Positions 1-7,700 of a DNA stretch of 9,138 nt are shown here, one piece after another (the first letter of the stretch is position 1; each line of letters begins with the position of its first letter). Location: NCBI GenBank assembly GCA_021738105.1, contig JAIPCS010000134.1:1-9138 (forward strand), read 5' to 3'. The position numbers and the translations under genes were made by a program. This DNA comes from Sulfuritalea sp. (GTDB taxonomy: Bacteria > Pseudomonadota > Gammaproteobacteria > Burkholderiales > Rhodocyclaceae). A model generated the notes under the pieces. That model ran no database searches and had not been told where the DNA came from. It worked only from the letters and a program-made list of their open reading frames with translations.

Positions 1-326
1 TCATCGGCCTGCCGGGCAACCCGGTGTCGAGTTTTGTCACGTTCGTGATGCTGGTGCGTCCTTTCATCCTCAAGGCGCAAGGCGCTACGGTGGTAACGCC
101 GCGCGCGCAAAACCTGCGTGCCGATTTCGATTTCAAGGGCGATCCGCGTCGCGAGTTTCTGCGCGCCCGCATCAATGCCGAAGGTGGGCTGGAGTTGTTT
201 CCCAATCAGAGTTCCGGCGTGCTGACCTCCTGCACATGGGCCGACGGATTGATCGACAATCCGCCCGGTCAGGCCATCGGGCAAGGCGATACCGTGCGTT
301 TTCTGCCGTTTTCTGAACTGCTATAG
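1..326 (+). CDS. moeA: Molybdopterin molybdenumtransferase MoeA, C-terminal part (5' end outside window)
   Basis: MoeA inserts molybdate into adenylylated molybdopterin, the last step of molybdenum cofactor synthesis, in the cytoplasm. Only the last 107 codons are present, read from base 3 to the TAG at 324-326. The fragment opens with IGLPGNPVSSFVTF, the conserved Gly-Leu-Pro-Gly-Asn-Pro-Val-Ser loop of the MoeA/MogA-like nucleotide- and molybdopterin-binding domain. About 75 residues matching the small beta-barrel C-terminal domain of MoeA follow (REFLRARI, then NQSSGVLTSCTWADGLI, then GDTVRFLPF). The gene is open to the left edge, and the first in-window GTG at 24 lies inside the motif, so it is not the start. 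moaD and moaE follow on the same strand after a 156-nt gap, consistent with a cofactor gene cluster. The call rests on motif recognition and is secure for family. Confidence 0.93.
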   Translation, partial: IGLPGNPVSSFVTFVMLVRPFILKAQGATVVTPRAQNLRADFDFKGDPRREFLRARINAEGGLELFPNQSSGVLTSCTWADGLIDNPPGQAIGQGDTVRFLPFSELL

Positions 327-404
327 TCAACGCTCATGGCACCAAGCGCCACCCGCCGAAGATGAAACACGCGAAAAGCCCATTGAAGGCCCCCCCACCC
401 CCAT

Positions 405-422
405 CCCCGCCCCGGGGCGGGG
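405..422. repeat. Perfect 18-nt GC-only palindrome between moeA and moaD
   Basis: The run CCCCGCCCCGGGGCGGGG equals its own reverse complement. It sits 79 nt after the moeA stop and is preceded by a C-rich tract (390-402) that could also pair with its right arm. No T-run follows, so it is not a textbook terminator. It may act as a rho-independent-like pause or be one member of a repeated extragenic palindrome family. The rest of the 327-482 gap shows no gene. A GGGG at 466-469 upstream of moaD is the only candidate ribosome site, and it is rather distant. Confidence 0.5.
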
Positions 423-482
423 CTACCGGTCGGATCGCTGCGCTCGACGATCACCCGCCACGCTAAACGGGGTTGTTAACGC

Positions 483-737
483 ATGAGTGTGAAAATTCTC
501 TTCTTCGCCAGCCTGCGTGAGGCGCTGGGCGTGTCGTCGGAGTCGCTGACATTGCCGCATCATGTCGTCAGTGCCGGCGATCTGCGCAACCATCTCGCCG
601 CGAGAGGCGAGCCGTGGTCAGTGCTGGTGGCAACGAAGAACCTGCGTGTGGCTGTCAATCAGCAGATGGTCGGGCTCGATACGGCGATCAAGGCCGGTGA
701 CGAGGTAGCATTTTTCCCGCCGGTGACGGGTGGCTGA
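483..737 (+). CDS. moaD: Molybdopterin synthase sulfur carrier subunit MoaD
   Basis: MoaD is the small ubiquitin-like subunit of molybdopterin synthase. Its C-terminal Gly is adenylylated and thiocarboxylated, and it donates sulfur to precursor Z (cPMP) inside the MoaE active site. The 84-residue product has the usual length and the typical opening VKILFFASLREALG. The ubiquitin-like fold signature continues through VAVNQQMVG and AGDEVAFFPPVTGG, ending in the obligatory Gly-Gly (residues 83-84). The ATG at 483 is the natural start because it gives the family's normal N-terminus. The TGA at 735-737 is followed after one base by the preferred moaE start, so the two subunits of the enzyme are very likely translationally coupled. 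No oddity is seen in the protein itself. Confidence 0.95.
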   Translation: MSVKILFFASLREALGVSSESLTLPHHVVSAGDLRNHLAARGEPWSVLVATKNLRVAVNQQMVGLDTAIKAGDEVAFFPPVTGG

Positions 738-738
738 G

Positions 739-1290
739 ATGTCGGTCTCGGTACAGGAAGCTGATTTCGATGCAGGTGCCGAGATCGCCGCGCTGTCAGC
801 CGGGCGCGATGATGTCGGGGCAGTGGCCAGCTTTGTTGGTCTGGTGCGGGCGGACAAGCAGGCCGGAAAACTTGTGCCCCCGGAGCAACCAGGGGCGGTA
901 TCTCCAGCGGACGGCATTGGCGAGACGGCTGAAAGCTCCCGGTCCGGGACCGTGCCGGTCGTGCAAGCGATGACTCTGGAGCACTATCCCGGCATGACTG
1001 AAAAGGCGCTGAATGCCATTGTTGTCGAAGCGCGAGAGCGTTGGGATCTCTTTGGTGTTCGCGTGATTCATCGCGTTGGCCGCTTGCTGCCGGGCGATCG
1101 TATTGTCTTTGTCGCGGTTGCGTCTGCGCATCGCGGTGAAGCCTTTGCCGCCTGCGAGTTCATCATGGACTATCTGAAGACGCGGGCGCCGTTCTGGAAG
1201 AAGGAAGAAACGCCAGCCGGCGGCAGTTGGGTCGATGCCCGCGAGAGCGACGAGCAGGCTGCAGAACGCTGGGTGCCCGGACAGGAGTGA
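739..1290 (+). CDS. moaE: Molybdopterin synthase catalytic subunit MoaE, with an enlarged loop
   Basis: MoaE is the large subunit of molybdopterin synthase, which converts cPMP to molybdopterin using MoaD thiocarboxylate. I chose the ATG at 739, one base after the moaD stop, giving MSVSVQEADFD (183 aa). An in-frame GTG at 730 overlapping moaD would add three residues and cannot be excluded. Family signatures are MTLEHYPGMTEKAL (78-91), VIHRVGRLLPGD, ASAHRGEAF, and IMDYLKTRAPFWKKE (142-156), with lysines 147 and 154 matching the catalytic pair known in E. coli as K119/K126. Arg37 matches E. coli R39. Between Arg37 and MTLEHY there are 40 residues, against 10 in E. coli as I recall that sequence. 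The extra stretch is rich in Pro, Gly, Ser and Glu and looks like a disordered loop. MoaE is usually about 150 aa, and the added length is all here. Confidence 0.94.
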   Translation: MSVSVQEADFDAGAEIAALSAGRDDVGAVASFVGLVRADKQAGKLVPPEQPGAVSPADGIGETAESSRSGTVPVVQAMTLEHYPGMTEKALNAIVVEARERWDLFGVRVIHRVGRLLPGDRIVFVAVASAHRGEAFAACEFIMDYLKTRAPFWKKEETPAGGSWVDARESDEQAAERWVPGQE

Positions 1291-1387
1291 AGCAGGACAC
1301 CCGTCTGCTTGATGCACCAAACTCGACACGGGGTGTTTGCGACCGACGTGATGTGTGCCGTGATACCCGTCGCAATCCCGAGTGAAC

Positions 1388-1424
1388 AAACGAAAACGGC
1401 TGACCGCTCGCGCGGCCAGCCGTT
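1388..1424 (-). terminator. Rho-independent terminator of the phasin gene
   Basis: An inverted repeat pairs AACGGCTG (1395-1402) with CAGCCGTT (1417-1424). Inside, after one mismatch (A1403/C1416), CCGC pairs with GCGG around a TCGC loop. Read on the minus strand, the hairpin begins 19 nt after the phasin stop and is followed by TTTTCGTTT, the expected T-rich tail. On the plus strand the hairpin is followed by GGTGTTGCC, so it should terminate mainly the phasin transcript, though the stem could also slow transcription arriving from moaE. Confidence 0.8.
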
Positions 1425-1443
1425 GGTGTTGCCGCCGTGAAAA

Positions 1444-1962
1444 CTACTTGCGCTTGGCGCCTGAAGCCTTCTTGACTGTCTCTCCGACACCGCTCATGGC
1501 GGCGGTGGACGCTTGGGTGATCTGCTCGAAAGCCTTGTTGGCGGTTTGAATCGCCTGCTGGAAGGATTCCATCATGTTCGGCGTTTGACCCGGCAGACTG
1601 GTCATGAAATTCTGCAGGGACTCGGTCATGTCGTGGCTGCCAGAGGCCAGTTGCTCGGTGACCAGGCGGGAAAATTCAGCTCGCGCCGAATTGCTGATCT
1701 CGGCGATTTGCTGTGCCGCGGCGACCATGCGCTGGGTGGTTTCCTGCGCATATTGCGAACGCAGTTGCATCATCGTCTGCGGATCGCGCGCACTGGTCAG
1801 GGCTTTGGCATTTTCCAGGCCGCTTTGAAACATCTCTTTCGCCAGTTCGGATTGCAGCGCCATGATGCGCTGGGAGTTCTCCATCGAAAGCTGGGCCATG
1901 CGCATGGCGGCTTCCATGTTCTTGCGGTGCAATTCACTGAATTGTTCGACTTTGCCAGCCAT
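1444..1962 (-). CDS. Phasin family protein (PHA granule-associated)
   Basis: Phasins are small helical proteins that coat polyhydroxyalkanoate granules, controlling their number and size. The 172-residue product is almost entirely predicted helix, rich in Ala, Gln, Glu and Met and without cysteine. It shows the family's pattern near the N-terminus (VEQFSELHRKNMEAAMRMAQ) and in the centre (RDPQTMMQLRSQYAQETTQR, then AQQIAEISNSARAEFSRLV). A lysine-rich tail (VKKASGAKRK) ends the protein, as often seen in proteobacterial phasins. The ATG at 1962 is supported by GGGAG six bases upstream (1969-1973). The gene is monocistronic in appearance, with its own terminator and an AT-rich leader at about 1975-2005 that probably holds the promoter, though I could not fix the -35/-10 boxes. 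Its presence implies PHA storage. Family assignment is firm; the specific paralogue (phaP number) cannot be told. Confidence 0.88.
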   Translation of the reverse strand: MAGKVEQFSELHRKNMEAAMRMAQLSMENSQRIMALQSELAKEMFQSGLENAKALTSARDPQTMMQLRSQYAQETTQRMVAAAQQIAEISNSARAEFSRLVTEQLASGSHDMTESLQNFMTSLPGQTPNMMESFQQAIQTANKAFEQITQASTAAMSGVGETVKKASGAKRK

Positions 1963-2103
1963 TACATTCTCCCGTAGGTTAATTTAGCCAAATCAATGTA
2001 ACACCAATGGCTTACAGCGCGCTGACCCAGGTCAACTGGCATCGACTTGCCTTGGCTTGAAGACTTCCCGCGTTCGCAGCGAGCCGGCTGCCCAAGCGCA
2101 ACT

Positions 2104-3399
2104 CTACGAGCGATCCACGGTCTCCCGCAAGACATGAATGTCGAGTTTTTTCCCGGTATTTTTTTCAATCTCCGCCAGGTCATCGATATGGCGCCGGTTC
2201 AGCATCGTACGGGTTGATAGCAGCAGAAAGCCGTCGGGATGTTTCAAGTCCCGCGTGAGCACCATTCCCTCGCTTAGATAACGCGTGCTGACCTTGATTT
2301 CGTCGATTTCATTTTTTGTCTCGAAGGACAGATGGGGCTCAAGCCGATCGATGACTGTCGGGTCGTAGCGGTGCCCTCGTCCTTCGACCAGACGGCGGAT
2401 GCTTTCCTTGGCTGTCATCGGTGACGTGGTCAGCGCTCCGGTTCTGAAGTCGTCATAGTCACTTACTGCGGCGATGATTCTTGCGCCCAAAGGAATATCC
2501 AGGCCGCTGCGTCCTTCGGGAAAGCCTTCTCCATCGTAACGTTCATGATGATAGCGAACGATAGCCGCGATATTGGCCAGAGTGTCAATCCTGGACAGGG
2601 CATCGGCCGCCAGCCCCGGGTGCTGACGGTAGAGTGCCAATTGCTCGGCATTCATCGCGCTGACCGGTTGCTTCAGCAATTCGTCGCTGAAGCTGATTCT
2701 GCCAATATCGTGCAACAGTGCGGCGATGAACACTTCCTGCACTTCTGCTTCGTCCATGGCCAATTCACGGGCAATCTGGCGCGACAGATCTGCGACCCGT
2801 CGGGAGTGGTCACCGATCGAGGCACCGCGCAGTTCGGCCAGCGCGCTGATGGCCATCAGAGTGCCGAAGTAGGTCTTTTTCAAGGCAGTGTTCGCTGTCT
2901 CGGCCGTTTCCAGTGCCGATTTGAGCGCCCGAGTCCGCTCAGCCACCAGCATTTCGAGCCGGACATTCTGAAAGGCCAGGTGGTCGCGAGTTGCCTTCAA
3001 TTCAAGTTGGGTGCGAATACGGGCAAGTACGATGGACGGATTGATCGGCTTGGTGATGTAATCGACGGCGCCGAGTTCCAGTCCGCGCTGTTCATCTTCG
3101 TTCGAATCCATTGCGGTAACGAATATCACCGGAATATCACGAGTGGCGGGATTTTCACGCAGTCTGCCAAGCACGGCGTAGCCGCCCATGCGCGGCATCA
3201 TTACATCGAGCAATATCAGAGCCGGACAGGGGAGCGTGGCAGCAGCTTGCAGCGCATCTGCGCCCGAAAGTGCCACGCGAACTTTGTAGTGTGGCTCCAG
3301 CAGGACAGTGAGTACGCTGAGATTCCCCGGCTCATCGTCGACCACCAGCAGGGTCGGAATTGTCCGATTGGAGGATCCCGAGTCGGGGCGTTCGTTCAC
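2104..3399 (-). CDS. Response regulator with REC and HD-GYP domains (putative cyclic-di-GMP phosphodiesterase)
   Basis: This 431-residue output protein joins a receiver to an HD-GYP hydrolase, the fold that breaks down cyclic-di-GMP. REC spans about 14-135, with acidic pair D21/D22, phospho-acceptor D65 (LILLDVMMP), T95 and K117 (TKP). A helical linker (about 136-180) leads to HD-GYP (about 180-355): H198, H230-D231 in HDIGR, H260, H284-H285 in [11 protein letters not shown], and D314. The residue four before H198, where three-metal enzymes have Glu, is S194, suggesting a two-metal site. Departures from consensus are Arg for Lys in HDxGK and Phe for Tyr in GYP. A roughly 70-residue tail with a [12 protein letters not shown] motif follows. 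Translation starts at a GTG overlapping the upstream kinase stop by four bases (GTGA, 3396-3399), with GGGG eight bases before it, so the pair is translationally coupled and is almost certainly a cognate partnership. Catalytic activity is inferred, not certain. Confidence 0.92.
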   Translation of the reverse strand: MNERPDSGSSNRTIPTLLVVDDEPGNLSVLTVLLEPHYKVRVALSGADALQAAATLPCPALILLDVMMPRMGGYAVLGRLRENPATRDIPVIFVTAMDSNEDEQRGLELGAVDYITKPINPSIVLARIRTQLELKATRDHLAFQNVRLEMLVAERTRALKSALETAETANTALKKTYFGTLMAISALAELRGASIGDHSRRVADLSRQIARELAMDEAEVQEVFIAALLHDIGRISFSDELLKQPVSAMNAEQLALYRQHPGLAADALSRIDTLANIAAIVRYHHERYDGEGFPEGRSGLDIPLGARIIAAVSDYDDFRTGALTTSPMTAKESIRRLVEGRGHRYDPTVIDRLEPHLSFETKNEIDEIKVSTRYLSEGMVLTRDLKHPDGFLLLSTRTMLNRRHIDDLAEIEKNTGKKLDIHVLRETVDRS

Positions 3400-4392
3400 T
3401 TTTTAGCCCCATTGGATACCGGCGTATCAGGAGTCTCTGGCGCCTGAGTAGCCAAATACTTTTGCAGCGTCGCCAGAGCCGCCGGGTAGTCGAAGCTGTC
3501 GATCTGTTGTTCCAGTTTTATCGCTTCGATGCCGAGAGTTGCCAACAAGACCGGACGGTTGGTCGCGAATAGTCGACCCGCCTGGGTGCTGTAGCTCGCC
3601 AGCAAGGGTTCAAGTTCCTTGAGTATCGCCATCGCCCGATCGGGATCCGCCTCGATTTCAGCATCACCCAGGGTCCCGGAAATTGTTTTGGGCAGTTGCG
3701 TCAGCGCCTTGCCGAGAGCATCCAATTCGGTCTGCAGCGTGTCAAACAGGTCCGGAAGGGTATCTGCCGAGGGGGCATTGTGGAGAGTGAGCTCAATGGC
3801 GGCACTGACTGCTTCAATATCGACGGCACCCAGTGTTCCGGCCGCACCTTTGAGCGCGTGCAGCCGCTGTCGGCCTGCTTCAGTTGCACCTGCCGCAATT
3901 TCGTTCTGCAATTGCCGCGCATCTTCTCCATGCCGAGCGACAAGCTGTTGCAGCAGGCTTATGTAGGCATTCGTATCGCCGCGCAGTGCGGACAAGCCGC
4001 GTTTGACGTTCAGTCCGGCAAAGTCGGCAAGTCCTTGTGGCAGCTTCTTGGTCTCGTGCCGCGAGCGGGTCGAAAAGCTTCGCTCTGACGAGACCGTGCC
4101 ATCCAGGGAATGCTTTGTCGGATTCATCTCCAGCCAGAGCAGCAACGCTTGATAGAGGGCATCGGGTTCGACCGGTTTGGCGATGAAGTCATTCATGCCG
4201 GCTTCTTCGCAGGCTCGCCGGTCCTCGTCGAACACGTTTGCGGTCATCGCCAGGATGGGCGTGAATTTCCAACCGGGCAGCGCGCGGATGGCGCGGGTGG
4301 CTTCCAGACCATCCATGTTTGGCATTTGCATGTCCATCAGGACCAGATCGTAGGTAGTGGTCCGTGCTTTATCCAGCGCTTCGCGTCCGTCA
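2970..4392. repeat. Direct repeat copy 1: kinase REC-Hpt end plus regulator REC start
   Basis: This stretch is collinear with 7719-9138. The offset is exactly 4749 nt across the receiver of the regulator (3399 to 8148, 2970 to 7719) and 4746 nt around the kinase REC, a difference of one codon. Identity is highest in the regulator REC, including 55 consecutive identical bases at 3087-3141, and lower in the Hpt and linker. It represents a tandem duplication of a kinase/regulator gene pair. Confidence 0.85.
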
Positions 4393-7300
4393 ACCGCCGT
4401 ATCCACCTCCATTCCTGCTCCGTGGAGCAGTTCGAGCGCAACTTCACGGTTGATGGGGTGGTCTTCGGCGAGCAGAATTCGGGCGCCGTCGTGCAATCGT
4501 CGCAATTTCAGTTCAGGATCCTCGGCCGTTTCCACAGTCGTGGCAGGCAGGACGCCGTGTCCGCGTTGCAGGCGGGCGGTGAACCAGAAAGTGCTGCCCA
4601 CATTGGGGGTACTCTCAACGCCCACTTCGCCATCCATCAGTTCGGCCAGACGCCGTGTGATGACCAGACCCAGTCCCGTGCCACCGAATTCTCGCGTGGT
4701 CGAGGTATCGGCCTGTTCAAAAGCCTGAAAAAGCCGCGTGATGTGTTCGGCCGAGATGCCACAGCCGGTATCTTCCACTTCGAAGCGCACCTGAAGGTTG
4801 TTGTCATTTTCGTGCAGTAATTCGGCACGCAGCGCGATTGATCCAGAGTTGGTGAATTTGACTGCGTTGCCGGCATAGTTGAGCAGGGCCTGACGTACAC
4901 GCGTCGGATCTCCCTTCAGCCACAGGGGCACGGAATCGCGTTCGAGTTCGATCTTCAGCCCCTTGTCCCGCGCTGACTCACCGATGATGGAGGCGACATT
5001 GTCAAGTACTGCGCTGAGGGGAAAGTCTGTGTTCTCGAGTTGCATCCGTCCGGCCTCGATCTTGGACAAGTCGAGGATGTCGTTGATGATGCTGAGCAGG
5101 TGCCTTCCGGCGCTGTCGATCTTGTCCAGCCATGCGCTCTGTTGCGACGTCATTGCTGAACGATTCATCAGATGGGTCAGGCCGATGATGGCATTCATCG
5201 GCGTGCGGATTTCGTGGCTCATGTTGGCCAGAAAACTGCTTTTGGCCTGATTGGCGGCCACCGCCTGTTCGCGCGCGGCCACTAATTCCTCGGTGCGCTT
5301 CTCGATCAGATGTTCCAGATGATATCGATGTGCGTCCAGTTCTTTGCCGATACGTTTTTTTTCGGTGATGTCCTCCTTTACCGCGACATAGTGGCTGATC
5401 GCGCCATCGGGTTGGCGCAGCGGTGTGATGATCGCAAACTCGATGTATTCGCTGCCGTCCTTGCGCTTGTTGTGAAATTCGCCTTTCCATGGGTGGCCCT
5501 GGCTCAGCGCTGCCCACATGGTTTGGTAAGTTTCCTCAGGTGTCTTGCCCGAGTGCAGGATGCGCGGATTCCGGCCAATCACGTCTTCAATGCCGTACCC
5601 CGTTGCTTCCAGGAAGGCATCGTTCACATATTCGATTTCGGCGTTGACGTTTGTGATGACGATGCTCTCGGGGCTTTGTTCGACAGCGAGAGACAGCTTG
5701 TGCAACTGATCTTCGTCTGCCAGACGCTGGGTGACATCCTTGTCCAGGCCCCGATAGCCCATGAATTCACCCCCGGCACCGATGATAGGTACGCCGCTGG
5801 TCTGTACGTGCCGTTGGCTGCCGTCCCTGTGCAGGGTGATGTTGTCTAAATCCTGAAATTCCTCTCGTCGGCTCACTATGGCAGCGAACGCTTTACTGAC
5901 TCGCGCCGCCTCCTCGGGCGGCATAAAATCGAAGGGTGTTTTGCCGACAATTTCATCCGGGGTATATCCCAACAGTTCGAACACGCTATCCGATACATAG
6001 GTATATCGGCCTTCAGCATCGATCTCCCAAAACCAGTCTGCTGAAATTCTGGCAATGTCGTAGAAGCGCTTTTCGCTTGCCCTGATCGACTCCTCATATG
6101 TTGTTCGTTCGGTAACATCGCGCATCACCCCCGTGAAGAAAAGACCCTGGTCCGTCCGCCATTGCCCCAGCGAAAGTTCGAGTGCAAATTCAGAGCCGTC
6201 CTTGTGCAATCCGGATACTTCGGCCAGATTGCCGTCAAGGGGCGGCTTCCCGTCTGCTATCCGCTGCTGAACGCCGGCTGAGTGCCGCTGTCGGTAGCGC
6301 TGGGGCATCAGCACCGTTGCCGGCTGACCGACAATTTCATTTTCCGTATAGCCGAACATGGCCGTGGCTGCAGGATTCCAGCCCACCACTTTGCCATCGC
6401 TGTCAATGGAGACAATGGCTTCCAGAGCGGATTCGCTGACCGCTCGAAAGCGCTCTTCGTTGGCACGCAGAACCTCTTCCGCTCGCTTGCGCTCGGAAAT
6501 GTCACGGCTGACACCCAGAATCCCGACAAACTTGCCGTCGGCGTCTCGCATTTCGGTGGCCGTTGTTTCGGTCCATACAGTACTGCCATTCTTGCAGCGG
6601 CGTTCGACTTCTTCCCGGAATTCGGGCATTGGCTGTCCCGCCATCAACGCTTTGCTGGATTTCGCAAGACTGTCAGTTGCGATCAGGTAAGAAGCTTCCG
6701 TCAGTGCCTGCTTCAAGGACTGCTGCATTGCCTCTTCAGCGGTATAGCCGGTCAATTTTTCGACCGACGGACTGATATAAGTGAAGCGGCCGGTCAGGTC
6801 CATGGTCCAGATTACGTCGCTGGCGTTGTCGGCCAACAGGCGATGAATTTTCTCGCTTTCATACAGGGCACTCATGCTTTGCTGCAGCCTGATTCGACGG
6901 GAGAGCAACAAGCCCAGAGCCATGGTCAGCAGCGGATACATCAGCAGGACTGGAAGCCCGATTTTGCTCAACACCTCGCCTGAAATGTTTTGCGGCAAGG
7001 TCAGCATCATTGCCAGCATCAGCAGATGCGTGACCAGGCCGAACAGATACAGTTGCCGCCAGCCGATGCTGTCCAGTGCAGGGCGCTTCCAGGTTCGCCA
7101 GGCAATGCCGGTCATTCCTGATACAAAAATCACCAGCATTCCTGTCAACGCACCCTGGCCGGACATGAATAATCTGTAAGACGCGGCCATCACCATGGCA
7201 ATGGCGGTAGGGATGACGCCGAAATACAGACCGGATACAGCCAGCACGACTGAGCGTACATCGAACACCACACCGGACATCAATGTCAGCGGTGCCATCA

Positions 7301-7502
7301 TGACGCCGACGCTGATGCAACCCAGGACGATGCCAGTCAGCAACTGTCTGCGCCTGAACGATTCGGCTTCGCGAGTGCTAGCGGCCAGATCGAGGATCTG
7401 AATCACCGCAAGCAGGATCGCCGCATTGAATATCAGCGGTGCAAACGGGTAATTCAGCATGCGTGATATCCCGTCGAGCCAGGCTGCCAGCCCCACTGGC
7501 AA
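3396..7502 (-). CDS. Membrane hybrid histidine kinase: 5TM-LytS, four PAS, HisKA, HATPase, REC, Hpt
   Basis: This is a phosphorelay sensor kinase of about 1368 aa. Numbering from the TTG at 7502, hydrophobic helices at about 22-202 form a LytS/YhcK-type 5TM sensor region. Four PAS domains follow (about 214-340, 345-468, 474-596, 597-720; tails such as [11 protein letters not shown]), then a coiled coil. HisKA has H763 in [11 protein letters not shown]. HATPase has the N box (875-883), DTGCGI (911) and GGTGLGL (940). REC has phospho-acceptor D1057 ([11 protein letters not shown]), and Hpt has H1215 ([13 protein letters not shown]). A conserved tail at about 1288-1350 ([12 protein letters not shown], then [16 protein letters not shown]) recurs in the neighbouring copy. 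It lies directly upstream of the REC/HD-GYP regulator and overlaps it by 4 nt, so phosphate should pass H763 to D1057 to H1215 to D65 of that protein. The start is uncertain: the TTG has weak support, the ATG at 7460 has GGGA eight bases upstream, and a much stronger ribosome site at 7567-7572 feeds another frame. The signal sensed is unknown. Confidence 0.93.
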   Translation of the reverse strand: MPVGLAAWLDGISRMLNYPFAPLIFNAAILLAVIQILDLAASTREAESFRRRQLLTGIVLGCISVGVMMAPLTLMSGVVFDVRSVVLAVSGLYFGVIPTAIAMVMAASYRLFMSGQGALTGMLVIFVSGMTGIAWRTWKRPALDSIGWRQLYLFGLVTHLLMLAMMLTLPQNISGEVLSKIGLPVLLMYPLLTMALGLLLSRRIRLQQSMSALYESEKIHRLLADNASDVIWTMDLTGRFTYISPSVEKLTGYTAEEAMQQSLKQALTEASYLIATDSLAKSSKALMAGQPMPEFREEVERRCKNGSTVWTETTATEMRDADGKFVGILGVSRDISERKRAEEVLRANEERFRAVSESALEAIVSIDSDGKVVGWNPAATAMFGYTENEIVGQPATVLMPQRYRQRHSAGVQQRIADGKPPLDGNLAEVSGLHKDGSEFALELSLGQWRTDQGLFFTGVMRDVTERTTYEESIRASEKRFYDIARISADWFWEIDAEGRYTYVSDSVFELLGYTPDEIVGKTPFDFMPPEEAARVSKAFAAIVSRREEFQDLDNITLHRDGSQRHVQTSGVPIIGAGGEFMGYRGLDKDVTQRLADEDQLHKLSLAVEQSPESIVITNVNAEIEYVNDAFLEATGYGIEDVIGRNPRILHSGKTPEETYQTMWAALSQGHPWKGEFHNKRKDGSEYIEFAIITPLRQPDGAISHYVAVKEDITEKKRIGKELDAHRYHLEHLIEKRTEELVAAREQAVAANQAKSSFLANMSHEIRTPMNAIIGLTHLMNRSAMTSQQSAWLDKIDSAGRHLLSIINDILDLSKIEAGRMQLENTDFPLSAVLDNVASIIGESARDKGLKIELERDSVPLWLKGDPTRVRQALLNYAGNAVKFTNSGSIALRAELLHENDNNLQVRFEVEDTGCGISAEHITRLFQAFEQADTSTTREFGGTGLGLVITRRLAELMDGEVGVESTPNVGSTFWFTARLQRGHGVLPATTVETAEDPELKLRRLHDGARILLAEDHPINREVALELLHGAGMEVDTAVDGREALDKARTTTYDLVLMDMQMPNMDGLEATRAIRALPGWKFTPILAMTANVFDEDRRACEEAGMNDFIAKPVEPDALYQALLLWLEMNPTKHSLDGTVSSERSFSTRSRHETKKLPQGLADFAGLNVKRGLSALRGDTNAYISLLQQLVARHGEDARQLQNEIAAGATEAGRQRLHALKGAAGTLGAVDIEAVSAAIELTLHNAPSADTLPDLFDTLQTELDALGKALTQLPKTISGTLGDAEIEADPDRAMAILKELEPLLASYSTQAGRLFATNRPVLLATLGIEAIKLEQQIDSFDYPAALATLQKYLATQAPETPDTPVSNGAKK

Positions 7503-7561
7503 GCGCCCCGGCGGCGTCTTGCCCGGTAGCGTTGAAGCGGCAGTCCTGTCAGACGCATCAT
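7454..7561 (-). CDS. Possible 35-residue leader ORF, or frameshifted true N-terminus of the hybrid kinase
   Basis: A tandem ATGATG at 7561-7556 follows an ideal AAGGAG (7567-7572) by five bases. The ORF begins [18 protein letters not shown] and stops at TGA 7456-7454, running 7 nt past the possible kinase ATG at 7460. Two readings are possible. It may be a leader peptide whose translation is coupled to the kinase. Alternatively it may be the original kinase N-terminus, separated from the rest by an indel: a one-base insertion or two-base deletion between 7561 and 7502 would join it to the frame reading [15 protein letters not shown]. The basic arginine cluster just before the first membrane helix suits the second reading. 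The peptide itself matches nothing I recognise. Confidence 0.35.
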   Translation of the reverse strand: MMRLTGLPLQRYRARRRRGACQWGWQPGSTGYHAC

Positions 7562-7566
7562 TGCGG

Positions 7567-7572
7567 CTCCTT
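7567..7572 (-). promoter_or_regulatory. Strong Shine-Dalgarno AAGGAG ahead of the kinase region
   Basis: On the minus strand, AAGGAG is followed by CCGCA and then ATGATG, an ideal spacing. It lies immediately after the TGA (7574-7572) of another open frame, as is usual between genes of an operon. No comparably good ribosome site serves the TTG at 7502, which makes this site important for deciding how the hybrid kinase is translated. Confidence 0.6.
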
Positions 7573-7700
7573 CATCCGGCATCACGAAAACGCTCGGCAA
7601 TGGCAACGAATTGATCAAATTCAGCGAGAAATGCGTCAGCAACAATTGTGTTGCGGGCTTCCAGACAGAACAAAGCCGATTTCGGGATTGCGGATTTAGG
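7572..7700 (-). pseudogene. C-terminal remnant of an unrecognised reading frame
   Basis: After the truncated response regulator, a different minus-strand frame is open to a TGA at 7574-7572, which touches the ribosome site of the next start. Its last ~36 residues include ALFCLEARNTIVADAFL and end in FVAIAERFRDAG. They look like ordinary helical protein rather than an out-of-frame shadow, and the stop sits exactly where an operon gene would end. No start codon of its own is convincing. It may be the tail left when the 3' part of the upstream response regulator was deleted, or that regulator's own C-terminus put out of frame by an indel near 7700. I do not recognise the family. Confidence 0.3.

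Noticed and set aside
1290..1310. Hairpin AAGCAG/CTGCTT at the moaE stop as a terminator
   Set aside because: Only six pairs with a nine-base loop and no T-run after it; it overlaps the stop codon.
796..1490. Minus-strand open frames (796-1389, 1170-1490) opposite moaE
   Set aside because: They are composition-driven antisense frames; moaE on the plus strand explains the region.
2023..2034. Inverted repeat TGACC-CA-GGTCA upstream of the phasin gene as a regulator operator
   Set aside because: Five-base arms are expected by chance at this frequency, and I cannot match them to a known PhaR site.
2076..2091. GCAGC/GCTGC hairpin just after the REC/HD-GYP gene as a terminator
   Set aside because: A five-pair stem with no T-rich tail on the minus strand is too weak to call.
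2545..3447. Long plus-strand open frame (300 aa) opposite the REC/HD-GYP gene, with a similar antisense frame at 7648-8016
   Set aside because: It lies wholly antisense to a well-supported gene, has no domain sense, and recurs in the second copy only because the DNA is duplicated.
4110..4820. Plus-strand open frame of 236 aa opposite the hybrid kinase
   Set aside because: It is a shadow of the HATPase/REC coding region with no recognisable motifs.
7608..7622. Near-palindrome GAATTGATCAAATTC as an operator for the kinase operon
   Set aside because: It lies inside the remnant reading frame, the arms are imperfect, and no promoter boxes could be placed next to it.
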